A DNA stretch of 63,506 nucleotides from Plectonema radiosum NIES-515 (GTDB taxonomy: Bacteria; Cyanobacteriota; Cyanobacteriia; Cyanobacteriales; Nostocaceae), in the NCBI RefSeq assembly GCF_025753815.1, contig NZ_JAOWRF010000231.1:1-63506 (forward strand), written 5' to 3'. The notes below the pieces were generated by a model. That model was not told the DNA's origin, did not search any database, and was given only the letters and a program-made list of their open reading frames with translations. The position numbers were made by a program, and so were the translations under genes. Below are positions 34,388 through 43,222 of the stretch, one piece after another. The first letter of the stretch is position 1; each line of letters begins with the position of its first letter.

Positions 34388-36775
34388 ATGTCTAAATTTA
34401 CACGAAGGCAGCTACTGGCTTTTTTTGGAGCGAGTGCTGGTGCAGCTGTGCTAGCTCCTGCTTTTGGGAAAGAACCGTTTGGCAGCAATTTTGGCATTGC
34501 GAATGCGGTTAAACCGTTGAGATTTACGCCGGTGCGTTTACCTCATCCTTTACCGATTTACACACAGCAAAAGAGCTACTTACCAACAGGAATTGAGCAA
34601 GGAGAGGTATTAGAAGCGTCTGCCGATGCACGGTTAAGTAGCTACACCGTACTTGATGATGTTGTAGTACCACCGGAATATGAACGGTACTTAATTGTGA
34701 GTTGGGGCGATCGCGTCTTTCCCAACCAAGAAGATTACTTTGGCTACAACAGCGACTACACCAGCTTTATTCCCATTAATGGTAGAAGCCTCAATGACGG
34801 CTATCTTTGGAACAATCACGAATACGTCTCCTACCCATTTTTATTTGTTGCACCCGAAACCCCCAGTGATTTAGCCGGATTCCCCACAGCTTACTCCCTA
34901 GTTATTGGACAAAATTTACCAGAAGACAGAACTAATATCGAAGTCTTGGGTGAATTTATGTATAACATAGGCGGTTCTATCGTGCGGATTTATCGCCGAA
35001 ACCCCAGTGGACGCTTTGCTGTTGTGCGTGACCCCAAGAACCGACGCATCCACGGACTTTCCGGTTTAGGGATCAACAGCGATCGCTCTGATGCTTATAA
35101 AAACGTCACCTCCTGGGGTTCCAAGAGCTACCAGAAAGGAGACGATAATTATCTAATTGGCACTGGACCTGCTGCAAGTGAAGTTTTTCCTCTCAGTTCT
35201 GACGGATTGGGTAACAAAATTATCGGCACCGGATACAACTGTTCTGGTGGCACAACTCCTTGGGGAACCGTCTTATCTGCTGAGGAGAACTTCCAAGGCA
35301 GTACAGCCTTTTTCGTTGGGGTGACGGAACCTGTCAACGACAACGGCACTCAGACACGTTACACCTCAGGCACCACAGGAGCTGCATTTGGCTTGGTTGG
35401 CGAAAAATACGGCTGGATAGTGGAAATCGATCCAGATAACCTGAATTTCCGCCCTCGCAAACACACTGCTTTGGGTCGCTACCGCCATGAAAATATTGCC
35501 TTGCGTGTGGAACCTAGAAAACGATTAGTTAGCTACATGGGTGATGACCGACGCGGTGGTCATACTTGGAAGTTTGTCAGTTCTGGTAGAGTCACCAATC
35601 CTACAGATAAAAGGAACAGCCGCTTATTTGAAGATGGTACTCTGTATGTCGCTCGTTACAGTGCTGACGGTACGGGTGAATGGATTCCCTTAGAATTAGA
35701 TACTCCCACCAATCCGATTTTGCCGTCGGTGCTTGCTTCGGTAGAAATTGCCGCATTAGGTAGAGCTACCAGAAATGGTAATACCCCAATTCGGCTTTTC
35801 AGACCTTCAGAAAATAGTGTATCTGTCAGCGTTCTGACGACTACTGAAGCCTCTATTCTGCCTGCCTATGAAGGTAAGAAACTGTCAGATTTCTACACTA
35901 GTCAAGGTGCGATGCTAGTTGATGCTTTCTTGGCAGCCAATCTCATCGGTGCAACTCCTACAGCTCGTCCTGAAGATATTGAAATCAATCCCAGAAATCC
36001 CAGAGAAGTATTTATCGCTTACACAGATGGTGCACCGGGAAGTGATGGATATCCTGATTCGAGAATCTTTGTAGTTTCCAAGTATAGTTCTGATGTCAAT
36101 GCCGGACAGCCTTCAGGGGAACTTTTTAAGATTACCGAAGATAGCGCTGATAGTACAGGTACAACCTTCCGTTGGGAGCGATTTGCTAAAGGTGGAGAAG
36201 CGGGGGCAGAACCTGGAAGTGGCTTTGCCAATGTAGATAATCTTGCCTTCGATGGTCAGGGTAACATTTGGGGCGTCACTGATATGTCCACTGGCTCCCA
36301 CAATGGCTTTAATATAGGTGCTGCCGGCACTCCATTACAAATAGACCATAGGGTAGTAGGTGCTAACTCCCCCAGTCAGATTGACCCTAATATCAATGTT
36401 GAGACTTCTAGCCTAGTTGGGGTTTTTGGCAATAACTGGCTGTTCTACATTCCTACTATTGGTCCCGATGCTGGGGAAATTGTACCTTTTGCTTATGGAC
36501 CACCACGCTGTGAGATGACCGGACCTACTTTCGTTGGGAATACACTAATTATTTCTGTGCAGCATCCCGGTGAAACTGCTCCCTTCACCCCTCAGCAAAT
36601 TCTCAGCCGAGATATTGAGATGTTGAACTTGGATGGCACTCTGTTCACCCAAAGACGCAGTGTACCCCGTGGCAGTAACTGGCCCAGTAATCTTGAGGGC
36701 AATCCTCAGGGATCACCGCGTCCAGGAGTGATTGGGATTCGACGCAAAGAGTCGAGCGGTAGTCGTTTTGTTTAG
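34388..36775 (+). CDS. phoX: PhoX-family alkaline phosphatase (DUF839), Tat-exported
   Basis: 795 residues. The N-terminus (MSKFTRRQLLAFFGASAGAA) is a twin-arginine signal with a hydrophobic core, so it is exported folded. The body is the PhoX beta-propeller family: NGRSLNDGYLWNNHEYVSYPF, CSGGTTPWGTVLSAEENFQG (the Glu/metal-site region), RYRHENIALRVEPRKRLVSYMGDDRRGGHTWKFVS, and CEMTGPTFVGNTLIISVQHPGE near the C-terminus. PhoX uses Ca/Fe and hydrolyses phosphate monoesters under phosphate starvation. It stands alone, with a possible Pho box upstream. Confidence 0.9.
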   Translation: MSKFTRRQLLAFFGASAGAAVLAPAFGKEPFGSNFGIANAVKPLRFTPVRLPHPLPIYTQQKSYLPTGIEQGEVLEASADARLSSYTVLDDVVVPPEYERYLIVSWGDRVFPNQEDYFGYNSDYTSFIPINGRSLNDGYLWNNHEYVSYPFLFVAPETPSDLAGFPTAYSLVIGQNLPEDRTNIEVLGEFMYNIGGSIVRIYRRNPSGRFAVVRDPKNRRIHGLSGLGINSDRSDAYKNVTSWGSKSYQKGDDNYLIGTGPAASEVFPLSSDGLGNKIIGTGYNCSGGTTPWGTVLSAEENFQGSTAFFVGVTEPVNDNGTQTRYTSGTTGAAFGLVGEKYGWIVEIDPDNLNFRPRKHTALGRYRHENIALRVEPRKRLVSYMGDDRRGGHTWKFVSSGRVTNPTDKRNSRLFEDGTLYVARYSADGTGEWIPLELDTPTNPILPSVLASVEIAALGRATRNGNTPIRLFRPSENSVSVSVLTTTEASILPAYEGKKLSDFYTSQGAMLVDAFLAANLIGATPTARPEDIEINPRNPREVFIAYTDGAPGSDGYPDSRIFVVSKYSSDVNAGQPSGELFKITEDSADSTGTTFRWERFAKGGEAGAEPGSGFANVDNLAFDGQGNIWGVTDMSTGSHNGFNIGAAGTPLQIDHRVVGANSPSQIDPNINVETSSLVGVFGNNWLFYIPTIGPDAGEIVPFAYGPPRCEMTGPTFVGNTLIISVQHPGETAPFTPQQILSRDIEMLNLDGTLFTQRRSVPRGSNWPSNLEGNPQGSPRPGVIGIRRKESSGSRFV

Positions 36776-36854
36776 TTAGTCGTTTGTTTTAGGTTGAATT
36801 TCGATAGGGGAAAAGCGATCGCGTGCTTCCCCTATCTTTTTTGTCTCTATATAT

Positions 36855-36959
36855 CAATACAGTTGGTGTTAAGCCCAAATACGAGTGTAGAGACGCGACC
36901 GATCACGTCTCTACAGGTCTAAAATCATTACCATAAATCCTTAACACGCCCGCGTATTG
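36855..36959. mobile_element. MITE-2 copy (105 bp) with ~10-bp duplication
   Basis: CAATACAGTTGGTGTTAAG...CTTAACACG-type right half...GTATTG, flanked by CTCTATATAT (36845-36854) and GTCTATATAT (36960-36969), 9 of 10 bases matching. GTAGAGACGCG/CACGTCTCTAC hairpin inside. The remaining 36970-37473 gap is AT-rich; no gene. Confidence 0.82.
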
Positions 36960-37473
36960 GTCTATATATCTTTTTTATATCTAATATACGTATGAATTAT
37001 GACTCTTTTCCTTGAAAAGTTTGATGTAGCCGAATAATTTTATACTGCTTGTCAGGGGATCGCGATATTGACCGCAAGTATTAATAAAAACTTATCTCCC
37101 AAATCATTCTGTATATATACAGGTTGTAAAAAAGTATTAAGAAATGCTTATTAAAAAATATTGCAGCTACTTGATTTAGTTGTTAAGGTGTGTGAGTGAA
37201 ACAATTTTGGTGAATGCTCGTATTTAGGAGAAGCGTAACCTATGAGCTATATCCATCCTTAGGAATGAAAGCGAGTAAATTCTGGCTTGAATGGTAATTA
37301 TGAGGTATTACAACAAATTAGCGCCTAATTTATCTCGTTTTTAAGAACTTAGTTACTTTCATATTTCAATAAAGAATTGATTCTTGTCTTACCCGTCGAG
37401 AAACTTCGGAGTTTTGATTTTTGTTTCTTGACAAGAAACACCGTAAGACCAAAAATTTGGAGATGAAAAACCG

Positions 37474-38367
37474 ATGAATATACAAAATAAGGTAGCCTTA
37501 GTTACAGGGGCTTCCCGTGGTATTGGGCGAGCGATCGCATTACAATTAGCACAACAAGGCATGAAGCGGCTAATACTCATGGCACGCGATCGCGCCAAAT
37601 TAGCTGAAGTAGCCGCAGAAATTGAGACAATGGGTGTCAGCGCGGTAATCGTACCGATAGACTTAACCAAACCGACTGCTGTAAATATTGCTGTTGCTCA
37701 AGTATGGCGCAATCATGGTCCGATTCATTTACTAGTTAATTGTGCCGGCATAGCTTACCAAAACTCATTTCTGCAAGCTAAACTACCGCAGGTTCAAGAA
37801 GAAATTTCTCTGAATTTATTGGGAACCTACACCCTAACTCATTTGGTAGCGCGACGCATGGCAAGCCACAGACAAGGTACAATCATTAATGTCTCCAGCT
37901 TGATGGGGAAAATTGCTGCACCGACGATGGCGACTTATTCAGCCACCAAATTTGCCATTTTAGGATTTACCCAGGCACTGCGCCAAGAACTAGCGCAATA
38001 CAATATTGACGTAAAAGCCTTATTGCCTTCTCTGACAGACACAGACATGGTGCGTGACATGCGATTATTTCGGTGGGTGATCCCCATGACTCCTGAGGAA
38101 GTAGCGCAAGTACTCGTTGCCGGATTGTCAAAAAATTCACCAGAAATTATAGTTGGTTGGCAAAGTCATTTGGCTGTTTGGTGTCAACGTCTTGCACCTT
38201 GGCTGCTAGAGTTTATTTTAAAAATGGCAGCTCCACCGCAGCAAGTACCCAGAAGACATCAGCTTTATCAAAAACGGTTAGGACTAATGCAGAGATTGAG
38301 TTTGTGGACAAGCGATCGCTTTTTATCAAGAAACACAATTTCTTTTGCGTCTGCACGTAAAGGCTGA
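37474..38367 (+). CDS. SDR-family NAD(P)-dependent oxidoreductase
   Basis: 297 residues. Classical SDR core: LVTGASRGIGRAIALQLA, LLVNCAGIAY (NAG as NCAG), INVSSLMG with the catalytic Ser, and YSATKFAILG with the YxxxK pair. A C-terminal extension of about 60 residues is partly hydrophobic (LAPWLLEFILKMAAPP) and may associate with membranes, as in lipid-modifying SDRs. Substrate unknown. The last codons run into a 34-bp tandem repeat array. Confidence 0.88.
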   Translation: MNIQNKVALVTGASRGIGRAIALQLAQQGMKRLILMARDRAKLAEVAAEIETMGVSAVIVPIDLTKPTAVNIAVAQVWRNHGPIHLLVNCAGIAYQNSFLQAKLPQVQEEISLNLLGTYTLTHLVARRMASHRQGTIINVSSLMGKIAAPTMATYSATKFAILGFTQALRQELAQYNIDVKALLPSLTDTDMVRDMRLFRWVIPMTPEEVAQVLVAGLSKNSPEIIVGWQSHLAVWCQRLAPWLLEFILKMAAPPQQVPRRHQLYQKRLGLMQRLSLWTSDRFLSRNTISFASARKG

Positions 38368-38648
38368 TATATCGGTATAAACGTGACCATGGAACGTCTG
38401 ATACATCGGTAGAGACGTGACCATGGAACGTCTGATATATCGGTAGAGACGTGACCATGGAACGTCTGATACATCGGTATAAACGTGACCATGGAACGTC
38501 TGATACATCGGTAGAGACGTGACCATGGAACGTCTGATACATCGGTAGAGACGTGACCATGGAACGTCTGATACATCGGTAGAGACGTGACCATGGAACG
38601 TCTTTACGATCATTTGCGATAGAGACGTTCCATCGGAACGTCTCTACT
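38364..38648. repeat. Seven 34-bp tandem repeats plus a REP hairpin
   Basis: CTGATAYATCGGTAKARACG followed by TGACCATGGAACGT repeats exactly every 34 bp from 38364 to 38601 (seven units). Then a GAGACGTTCCATCGGAACGT hairpin ends at the stop codon of RAYT-2. The first unit overlaps the 3' end of the SDR gene. Apparent long frames here are products of the repeat. Confidence 0.92.
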
Positions 38649-39237
38649 AGTGGTTCGGTTTTTGGATAGGAAAATTTTCCGGATGATGTTCGTCAGATTC
38701 CCATTTTGCAGGGTTATTAATAATATATTCCCTAATGCGGTTGAGAGATTCTTCATCACGAATAATACAGTCATGAAATCTAGTTTGCCATTTAAATTCT
38801 GTAAATCCAGCAATCCAAATTTGCTTGGTACAAACCGATTTAAATTGACCAATTATTGAACCTAAAGAATTAGATTGTAATCGTCGCACATTATTCGTAG
38901 AGACGTGACCGTGGAACGTCTCTACCTGGGGGAACGTCTCTACCTGCGGGAACGTCTCTACGACGGGTTTGTTAATAATCAAAATACCGTGCATGTGGTT
39001 TGGCATTATTACCCATGCATCTAATTGGACATTAGAGCGAATTTGTGATGTTTTCTGCCATTCTTCAGCAATAATTTCTCCTATTTGGGATAACTGCATC
39101 TCACCATCAATTATTTTGCCAAAGAAAGATTGTCGATTCTGGGTGCAAATAGTAATAAAATAATAGCCATCAGATGTATAATCCCATTTTGAACATCGCA
39201 CTGTTTCAATACGGTATTTATTTTTATATAGGGTCAT
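38647..39237 (-). CDS. REP-associated tyrosine transposase (RAYT-2) with in-frame repeat insertion
   Basis: 196 residues. HUH motif His81-Met-His83 (IMPNHMHGILI) and candidate nucleophile Tyr171 in IREYIINNPAKW identify the Y1/RAYT family, subgroup unlike RAYT-1. Residues about 92-113 (VETFPQVETFPQVETFHGHV) have no counterpart in the family and are encoded by three GGAACGTCTCTACC-type REP copies at 38897-38961, inserted without breaking the frame. The gene is bracketed by arrays of the same palindrome class, suggesting these are its own substrates. Whether the enzyme still works with the insert after the HUH motif is unknown. Confidence 0.85.
   Translation of the reverse strand: MTLYKNKYRIETVRCSKWDYTSDGYYFITICTQNRQSFFGKIIDGEMQLSQIGEIIAEEWQKTSQIRSNVQLDAWVIMPNHMHGILIINKPVVETFPQVETFPQVETFHGHVSTNNVRRLQSNSLGSIIGQFKSVCTKQIWIAGFTEFKWQTRFHDCIIRDEESLNRIREYIINNPAKWESDEHHPENFPIQKPNH
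38897..38961. repeat. REP palindromes inside the RAYT-2 coding sequence
   Basis: GTAGAGACGTGACCGTGGAA followed by CGTCTCTACC and two further GGGGGAACGTCTCTACC-like copies, 65 bp in total, within codons 92-113 of RAYT-2. The first unit is a complete hairpin beginning with GTAG. Confidence 0.85.
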
Positions 39238-39275
39238 AAATCACAAAATCCAATTGTCGCAATTGTTACATTGGT

Positions 39276-39590
39276 AGAGACGTTCCGGCGGAACGTCTCC
39301 TTCGATGATTTGTGTTGAAGACGTTCTGGCAGAACGTCTCCTTCGATGATTTGTGTTGAAGACGTTCTACCAGAACGTCTCCTTCGATGATTTGTGTTGA
39401 AGACGTTCTACCAGAACGTCTCCTTCGATGATTTGTGTTGAAGACGTTCTACCAGAACGTCTCCTTCGATGATTTGTGTTGAAGACGTTCTACCAGAACG
39501 TCTCTACGATGATTTGTGTTGAAGACGTTCTACCAGAACGTCTCTACGATGATTTGTGTTGAAGACGTTCTACCAGAACGTCTCTACGAC
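39276..39590. repeat. Eight-unit 40-41-bp array of REP hairpins
   Basis: GAAGACGTTCTACCAGAACG followed by TCTCCTTCGATGATTTGTGTT repeats at 39276, 39317, 39358, 39399, 39440, 39481, 39521 and 39561. Each unit has one GACGTTC(N)GAACGTC hairpin. It lies just upstream of RAYT-2 (start 39237). A further GTGACCGTGGAACGTCTCTA copy is at about 39660. Confidence 0.92.
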
Positions 39591-39771
39591 TAACGTAATT
39601 TTGTCAGGCAGTGATGTCTTCGGTATTATTGCTAGGATTATTCAATTAAAAATAAAGACGTGACCGTGGAACGTCTCTACAAGTGATTCATTAAGATATA
39701 AGCTGTTGAGTTAAAAAAACAGCCCAAGATACAAGATATTTAGATATATCTCGTATCGGAGCTAACCATAA

Positions 39772-41244
39772 ATGCCTTCCCCAACAATCAGCTTCACGAC
39801 TTTGCCGGAAATCATTGATGGTTTGCCTAATATTTCTGGTTGGGAAACAGAGGTGCTTGATGTGGTAAACCGCGATGCACCTGTATTTTTGCCAACAACA
39901 AACCTACGGTTAGAAGATATAACCGCAACTTTTGCGATCGCACTCCACATGCATCAACCAACTATCCCCGCTGGACAAGATGGTGCATTCATCAGCAATC
40001 TGCAACATATGTTTGAACATCCCAACGTTGGGGATAATCATAATGCGACGCCTTTTGCGTATTGTTACAGTCGCATGGGGGATTTTATACCCGAACTTGT
40101 AAGCCAAGGTTGCAATCCTCGCATCATGCTAGATTATTCTGGCAATTTGTTGTGGGGACTGCGACAAATGGGACGCGAGGATATTTTAAATAACCTGAAG
40201 CGGATAACATGCGATCGCACCTATCAACCTTATGTAGAATGGCTCGGTACAATGTGGAGCCATGCTGTAGTTCCTTCTACACCTATTCCAGATATTAAAT
40301 TGCATATTTTAGCATGGCAACATCACTTTGCCGCGATTTTTGGTTGGGAAGCATTAGCACGAGTTAAAGGATTTTCTCCTCCAGAAATGCACTTACCAAA
40401 TCACCCCGATACTCTCTTTGAATTTGTTAGAGCGCTGAAAGAATCCGGCTATCGTTGGCTATTAGTTCAAGAACATTCTGTAGAAACTCTTGACGGTCAA
40501 TCTCTGGCTCACAAACATTTACCACATCGTCTAATTGCTCGCAACTCCCAAGGGGAAACAATTAGTATCACAGCTTTAATTAAAACCCAAGGTTCAGATA
40601 CTAAATTAGTTGCTCAAATGCAACCTTATTACGAAGCTAAAACATTATCTAAACAACAATTAGGTGGTGTAAATATCCCCCCAATAGTAAGTCAAATCGG
40701 CGATGGTGAAAATGGTGGGGTGATGATGAATGAATTTCCTAGCGCTTTTAAACAAGCTTGGCATCAAATCGGAAAAACAGGCACTGTTGGTGTCACAGGT
40801 ACAGAATATTTAGAATTAATAGAAGCAGCGGGTTGCAAAAGTGAAGATTATCCAACTTGTCAACCAGTAGGACAACATCAAATTTGGCAGCGAGTTTCAT
40901 CCGAGAATATTCAACCGGGAGAAGTAGAAAAAGCAATTGAAGAAATCAAGCAAATTAATTCAAATTTTCACATGGATGGAGCTTCTTGGACTAATCATAT
41001 CAGTTGGGTAAATGGATATGAAAATGTTCTCAGTCCGATGAATCAACTTAGCAGTTTATTTCATCAAAAAGTTGATTCCAGCCTGACCAGAGATTCTCAT
41101 TACCGCAGTGCCTTGCTACATAACTTATTGTTGCAAACAAGTTGCTTTCGTTATTGGGGACAAGGTGCTTGGACTGATTATGCTCGTGAAATTTACCAAC
41201 GTGGCGAAAAGTTAATCGTAGTAAGCGCTGAAGCGCTTTATTAG
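39772..41244 (+). CDS. Glycoside hydrolase family 57 protein
   Basis: 490 residues. GH57 signatures: N-terminal IALHMHQPTIPAG (first beta-strand His pair), PRIMLDYSGNLLWGL, GTMWSHAVVPSTPIPDIKLHILAWQHHFAAIFG, PPEMHLPNHPDTLFEFVRAL (candidate catalytic Glu of PPEMHLP) and GDGENGGVMMNEFP (candidate second acidic residue). The family contains alpha-amylases and 4-alpha-glucanotransferases acting on glycogen-type polymers. The last residues (VVSAEALY) and the TAG are encoded by a REP-like palindrome at 41219-41243, so the C-terminus has been altered. Confidence 0.87.
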   Translation: MPSPTISFTTLPEIIDGLPNISGWETEVLDVVNRDAPVFLPTTNLRLEDITATFAIALHMHQPTIPAGQDGAFISNLQHMFEHPNVGDNHNATPFAYCYSRMGDFIPELVSQGCNPRIMLDYSGNLLWGLRQMGREDILNNLKRITCDRTYQPYVEWLGTMWSHAVVPSTPIPDIKLHILAWQHHFAAIFGWEALARVKGFSPPEMHLPNHPDTLFEFVRALKESGYRWLLVQEHSVETLDGQSLAHKHLPHRLIARNSQGETISITALIKTQGSDTKLVAQMQPYYEAKTLSKQQLGGVNIPPIVSQIGDGENGGVMMNEFPSAFKQAWHQIGKTGTVGVTGTEYLELIEAAGCKSEDYPTCQPVGQHQIWQRVSSENIQPGEVEKAIEEIKQINSNFHMDGASWTNHISWVNGYENVLSPMNQLSSLFHQKVDSSLTRDSHYRSALLHNLLLQTSCFRYWGQGAWTDYAREIYQRGEKLIVVSAEALY

Positions 41245-41351
41245 TTATCACTAACTACGAAATTCATCAAAAGTAAAAGGATTTCAAATTTTTTACTGAC
41301 TTCAGTTGGGAATTTAATCTTAATTAAGAGAGCGCTGAAGCGCTCACTACG
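41219..41351. repeat. Two REP hairpins downstream of the GH57 gene
   Basis: GTAGTAAGCGCTGAAGCGCT at 41219 overlaps the end of the GH57 gene, and GAGCGCTGAAGCGCTC plus ACTACG at 41330-41351 is identical to the REP next to RAYT-1. A direct near-repeat (AAAAGGATTTCAAATT) lies between the hairpin and the kinase gene. Confidence 0.8.
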
Positions 41352-41356
41352 AAAAA

Positions 41357-42724
41357 TCAAACTAAAGGTAAAAGGATTTCAAATTCTGTACCGATGCCAA
41401 GTTGGGAGGTAAAATTTAATTTACCTCCATGTCTTGCGGTGATAATTTGATAACTTACTGCTAAACTAGTTTCTTTATCAGCGCGTTTTTCAACAGAAAA
41501 AGACTCAATAATTTGCTGTTGCAACTCCTCAGGTATTCCGGGACCATTATCAGTGATGCGAATGGAAACCCAGCGAGAATCTGGTGCGTCAGATTTCGTC
41601 GCTGCCTGTGAAATAACTTCTGTAGTAATTTTAATTTTTGGTTTGTCATGTGTATTGGAATTAAACTTTTGTCGGACAGCTTCATCAAGCAACGCATCAA
41701 CAGCTTGACTCAAAATATTCATCACTACCTGACTAAACTGCCCTACAAAGCAATATACTGGGGGCAGATTACCATAAGATTGGAGAATTTCAATTTCTCC
41801 TTTAATCCGGCTGTTAATTAACAATAAAATACTGTTGATGCAAGCGTGTAAATCTGCTGGTTTAGGATAAAGTTCGTCGATGTAACAAAAATTTTGCAAA
41901 CTGGAAACAAGTTTTTTTAATCTTTCTGCACCGGTGCGGATACTCTTCAGCGCTTTTGATAAGTCTTGTTCTAAAAAATCAAATTCAATATCTTCTTTAA
42001 GAGCGATTATTTCTGTAGCTAATGGGAACTCTTTCTCGTAAGCTTGGATCAATTTGAGCAAGTCTTGGCTGTAATTTGAGACATAAGTTAAGTTACCCCA
42101 AATAAAACCTACGGGATCTAAAATTTCATGTGCTACTCCATCTACCAAACGTCCCAAACTCGCCATTTTATCATTTTGAATCATTTGAGCTTGGCTGCGT
42201 TCATAGCGCACCTGAGTTTCTATTCCGCGAATTTGCCAAGAGGCAATGCCCAACTCTTGTATATCTAATAATCTGTGGGTATCAGGTGCTGTTTTGACGA
42301 TGACTGGTTCAGCCAAAAGTTCAGGCGATCGCTTTAATGCGATTTGCATGGCGCTCAAAATCGTTGTACTATCAGGAAGTAGCAAAATGCCTGTACGAGC
42401 ATAGCTGTAGAGAACACTTAGCGGCTCAGTCAAAAATAACTCTTGTCCGTGGGGACGAATCAAAAATTCCAGCAATCGTCGTCGGGAAATCATACCAATA
42501 AATTTTCCCCGATCTAGCAAGATTACTCCAGGTAGCAGGGGGTATTTTTCAAAGTATTCAGCAACTTCTGTGCCAGTACAGCTAATTTCCACGCCGAAGT
42601 TGTATAGTGGCAGTTCTTGGAGAGTTGACTCTATAACGAGATTGCGATCGCTACCCTCAGATAAAATTGGTGGTGATATTTGCGAATTGAATTTCTGTTC
42701 CACTGGAAACCCTGGTTTGTACAA
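41357..42724 (-). CDS. Atypical sensor histidine kinase with CBS-like N-terminus
   Basis: 455 residues. Residues about 30-160 resemble a pair of CBS domains (GVILLDRGKFIGMISRRRLL). A coiled coil leads to an H-box MASLGRLVDGVAHEILDPVG with His199 (usual: HEINNPV). The ATPase domain shows an N-box-like QVVMNILSQAVDALLDEA with Gln replacing the metal-binding Asn, an intact G1 box ITDNGPGIPEE, and an eroded G2 region (ETSLAVSYQII for GTGLGLxIxxxI). Likely a cytosolic signalling protein, but ATP binding may be impaired. No response regulator adjacent. Confidence 0.8.
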   Translation of the reverse strand: MYKPGFPVEQKFNSQISPPILSEGSDRNLVIESTLQELPLYNFGVEISCTGTEVAEYFEKYPLLPGVILLDRGKFIGMISRRRLLEFLIRPHGQELFLTEPLSVLYSYARTGILLLPDSTTILSAMQIALKRSPELLAEPVIVKTAPDTHRLLDIQELGIASWQIRGIETQVRYERSQAQMIQNDKMASLGRLVDGVAHEILDPVGFIWGNLTYVSNYSQDLLKLIQAYEKEFPLATEIIALKEDIEFDFLEQDLSKALKSIRTGAERLKKLVSSLQNFCYIDELYPKPADLHACINSILLLINSRIKGEIEILQSYGNLPPVYCFVGQFSQVVMNILSQAVDALLDEAVRQKFNSNTHDKPKIKITTEVISQAATKSDAPDSRWVSIRITDNGPGIPEELQQQIIESFSVEKRADKETSLAVSYQIITARHGGKLNFTSQLGIGTEFEILLPLV

Positions 42725-42852
42725 AGACAGCTTAAAGGCTGAAAGCTAACCAATAGGCTAACATTTTCACTTCTGCACGTCTCTGTCTGGGGAAGCGTGG
42801 TGTGGGGGACAACTAACCATTAATAACTAACAACTGTGCTACTTGCGGGGTG

Positions 42853-42895
42853 TTGACACCGGCTAATTAAATATGTATATTCAGAGTATATACAT
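42853..42895 (+). promoter_or_regulatory. mazEF promoter with overlapping palindromic operator
   Basis: TTGACA (42853-42858), 17-bp spacer and TATATT (42876-42881) form a near-consensus sigma-70 promoter. Overlapping the -10 is a perfect inverted repeat, ATGTATAT (42873-42880) and ATATACAT (42888-42895) with a 7-nt centre. This is where a MazE-type repressor would bind; the start codon is 84 bp downstream. Confidence 0.6.
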
Positions 42896-42979
42896 CAACC
42901 AAAAACCATTAAGAGCATCTCACTCTGAAATTTGGAAATTTAGCGGTGTGGATCTCTAACAAAATATTTGGAGATAGCT

Positions 42980-43222
42980 ATGACAGCAGTTGTTGCTAAG
43001 TGGGGAAACAGTTTAGCTATTCGGATTCCAAGAGCAATAGCTGAACAAGTTCATGTAACAGAAGGAACGGATATAACTTTTACTGTCTCAGGCAACAGTA
43101 TTGTAATCACACCGCAAAAAAGAAAAAAATATACGCTTGATGAGTTACTTGAAGGTATGACACCTGATAAATTTCATCCTGAGTTTGAAACTGGAAACGC
43201 TGTGGAGAATGAAGATTGGTAG
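42980..43222 (+). CDS. mazE: MazE-type antitoxin (AbrB/SpoVT fold)
   Basis: 80 residues from the ATG at 42980, preceded by TTGGAGA; an in-frame TTG four codons earlier is less likely. The swapped-hairpin DNA-binding domain is clear: VVAKWGNSLAIRIPRAIAEQVHVTEGTDITFTV. The acidic tail (YTLDELLEGMTPDKFHPEFE) is the toxin-neutralising part. It overlaps the toxin frame by 7 bp, so translation is probably coupled, and it probably represses its own promoter through the palindrome at 42873-42895. Confidence 0.92.
   Translation: MTAVVAKWGNSLAIRIPRAIAEQVHVTEGTDITFTVSGNSIVITPQKRKKYTLDELLEGMTPDKFHPEFETGNAVENEDW

Noticed and set aside
38213-38613. Three long reverse frames with repeated MVTSLPMYQTFHGHV-type peptides
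   Set aside because: They are translations of the 34-bp tandem array in all three phases; 34 is not a multiple of 3, so the peptides shift phase every unit, and no start context is present.
39276-39590. Possible CRISPR array
   Set aside because: Units of 40-41 bp are repeated whole, with identical spacers and an internal hairpin. There are no variable spacers and no cas genes.
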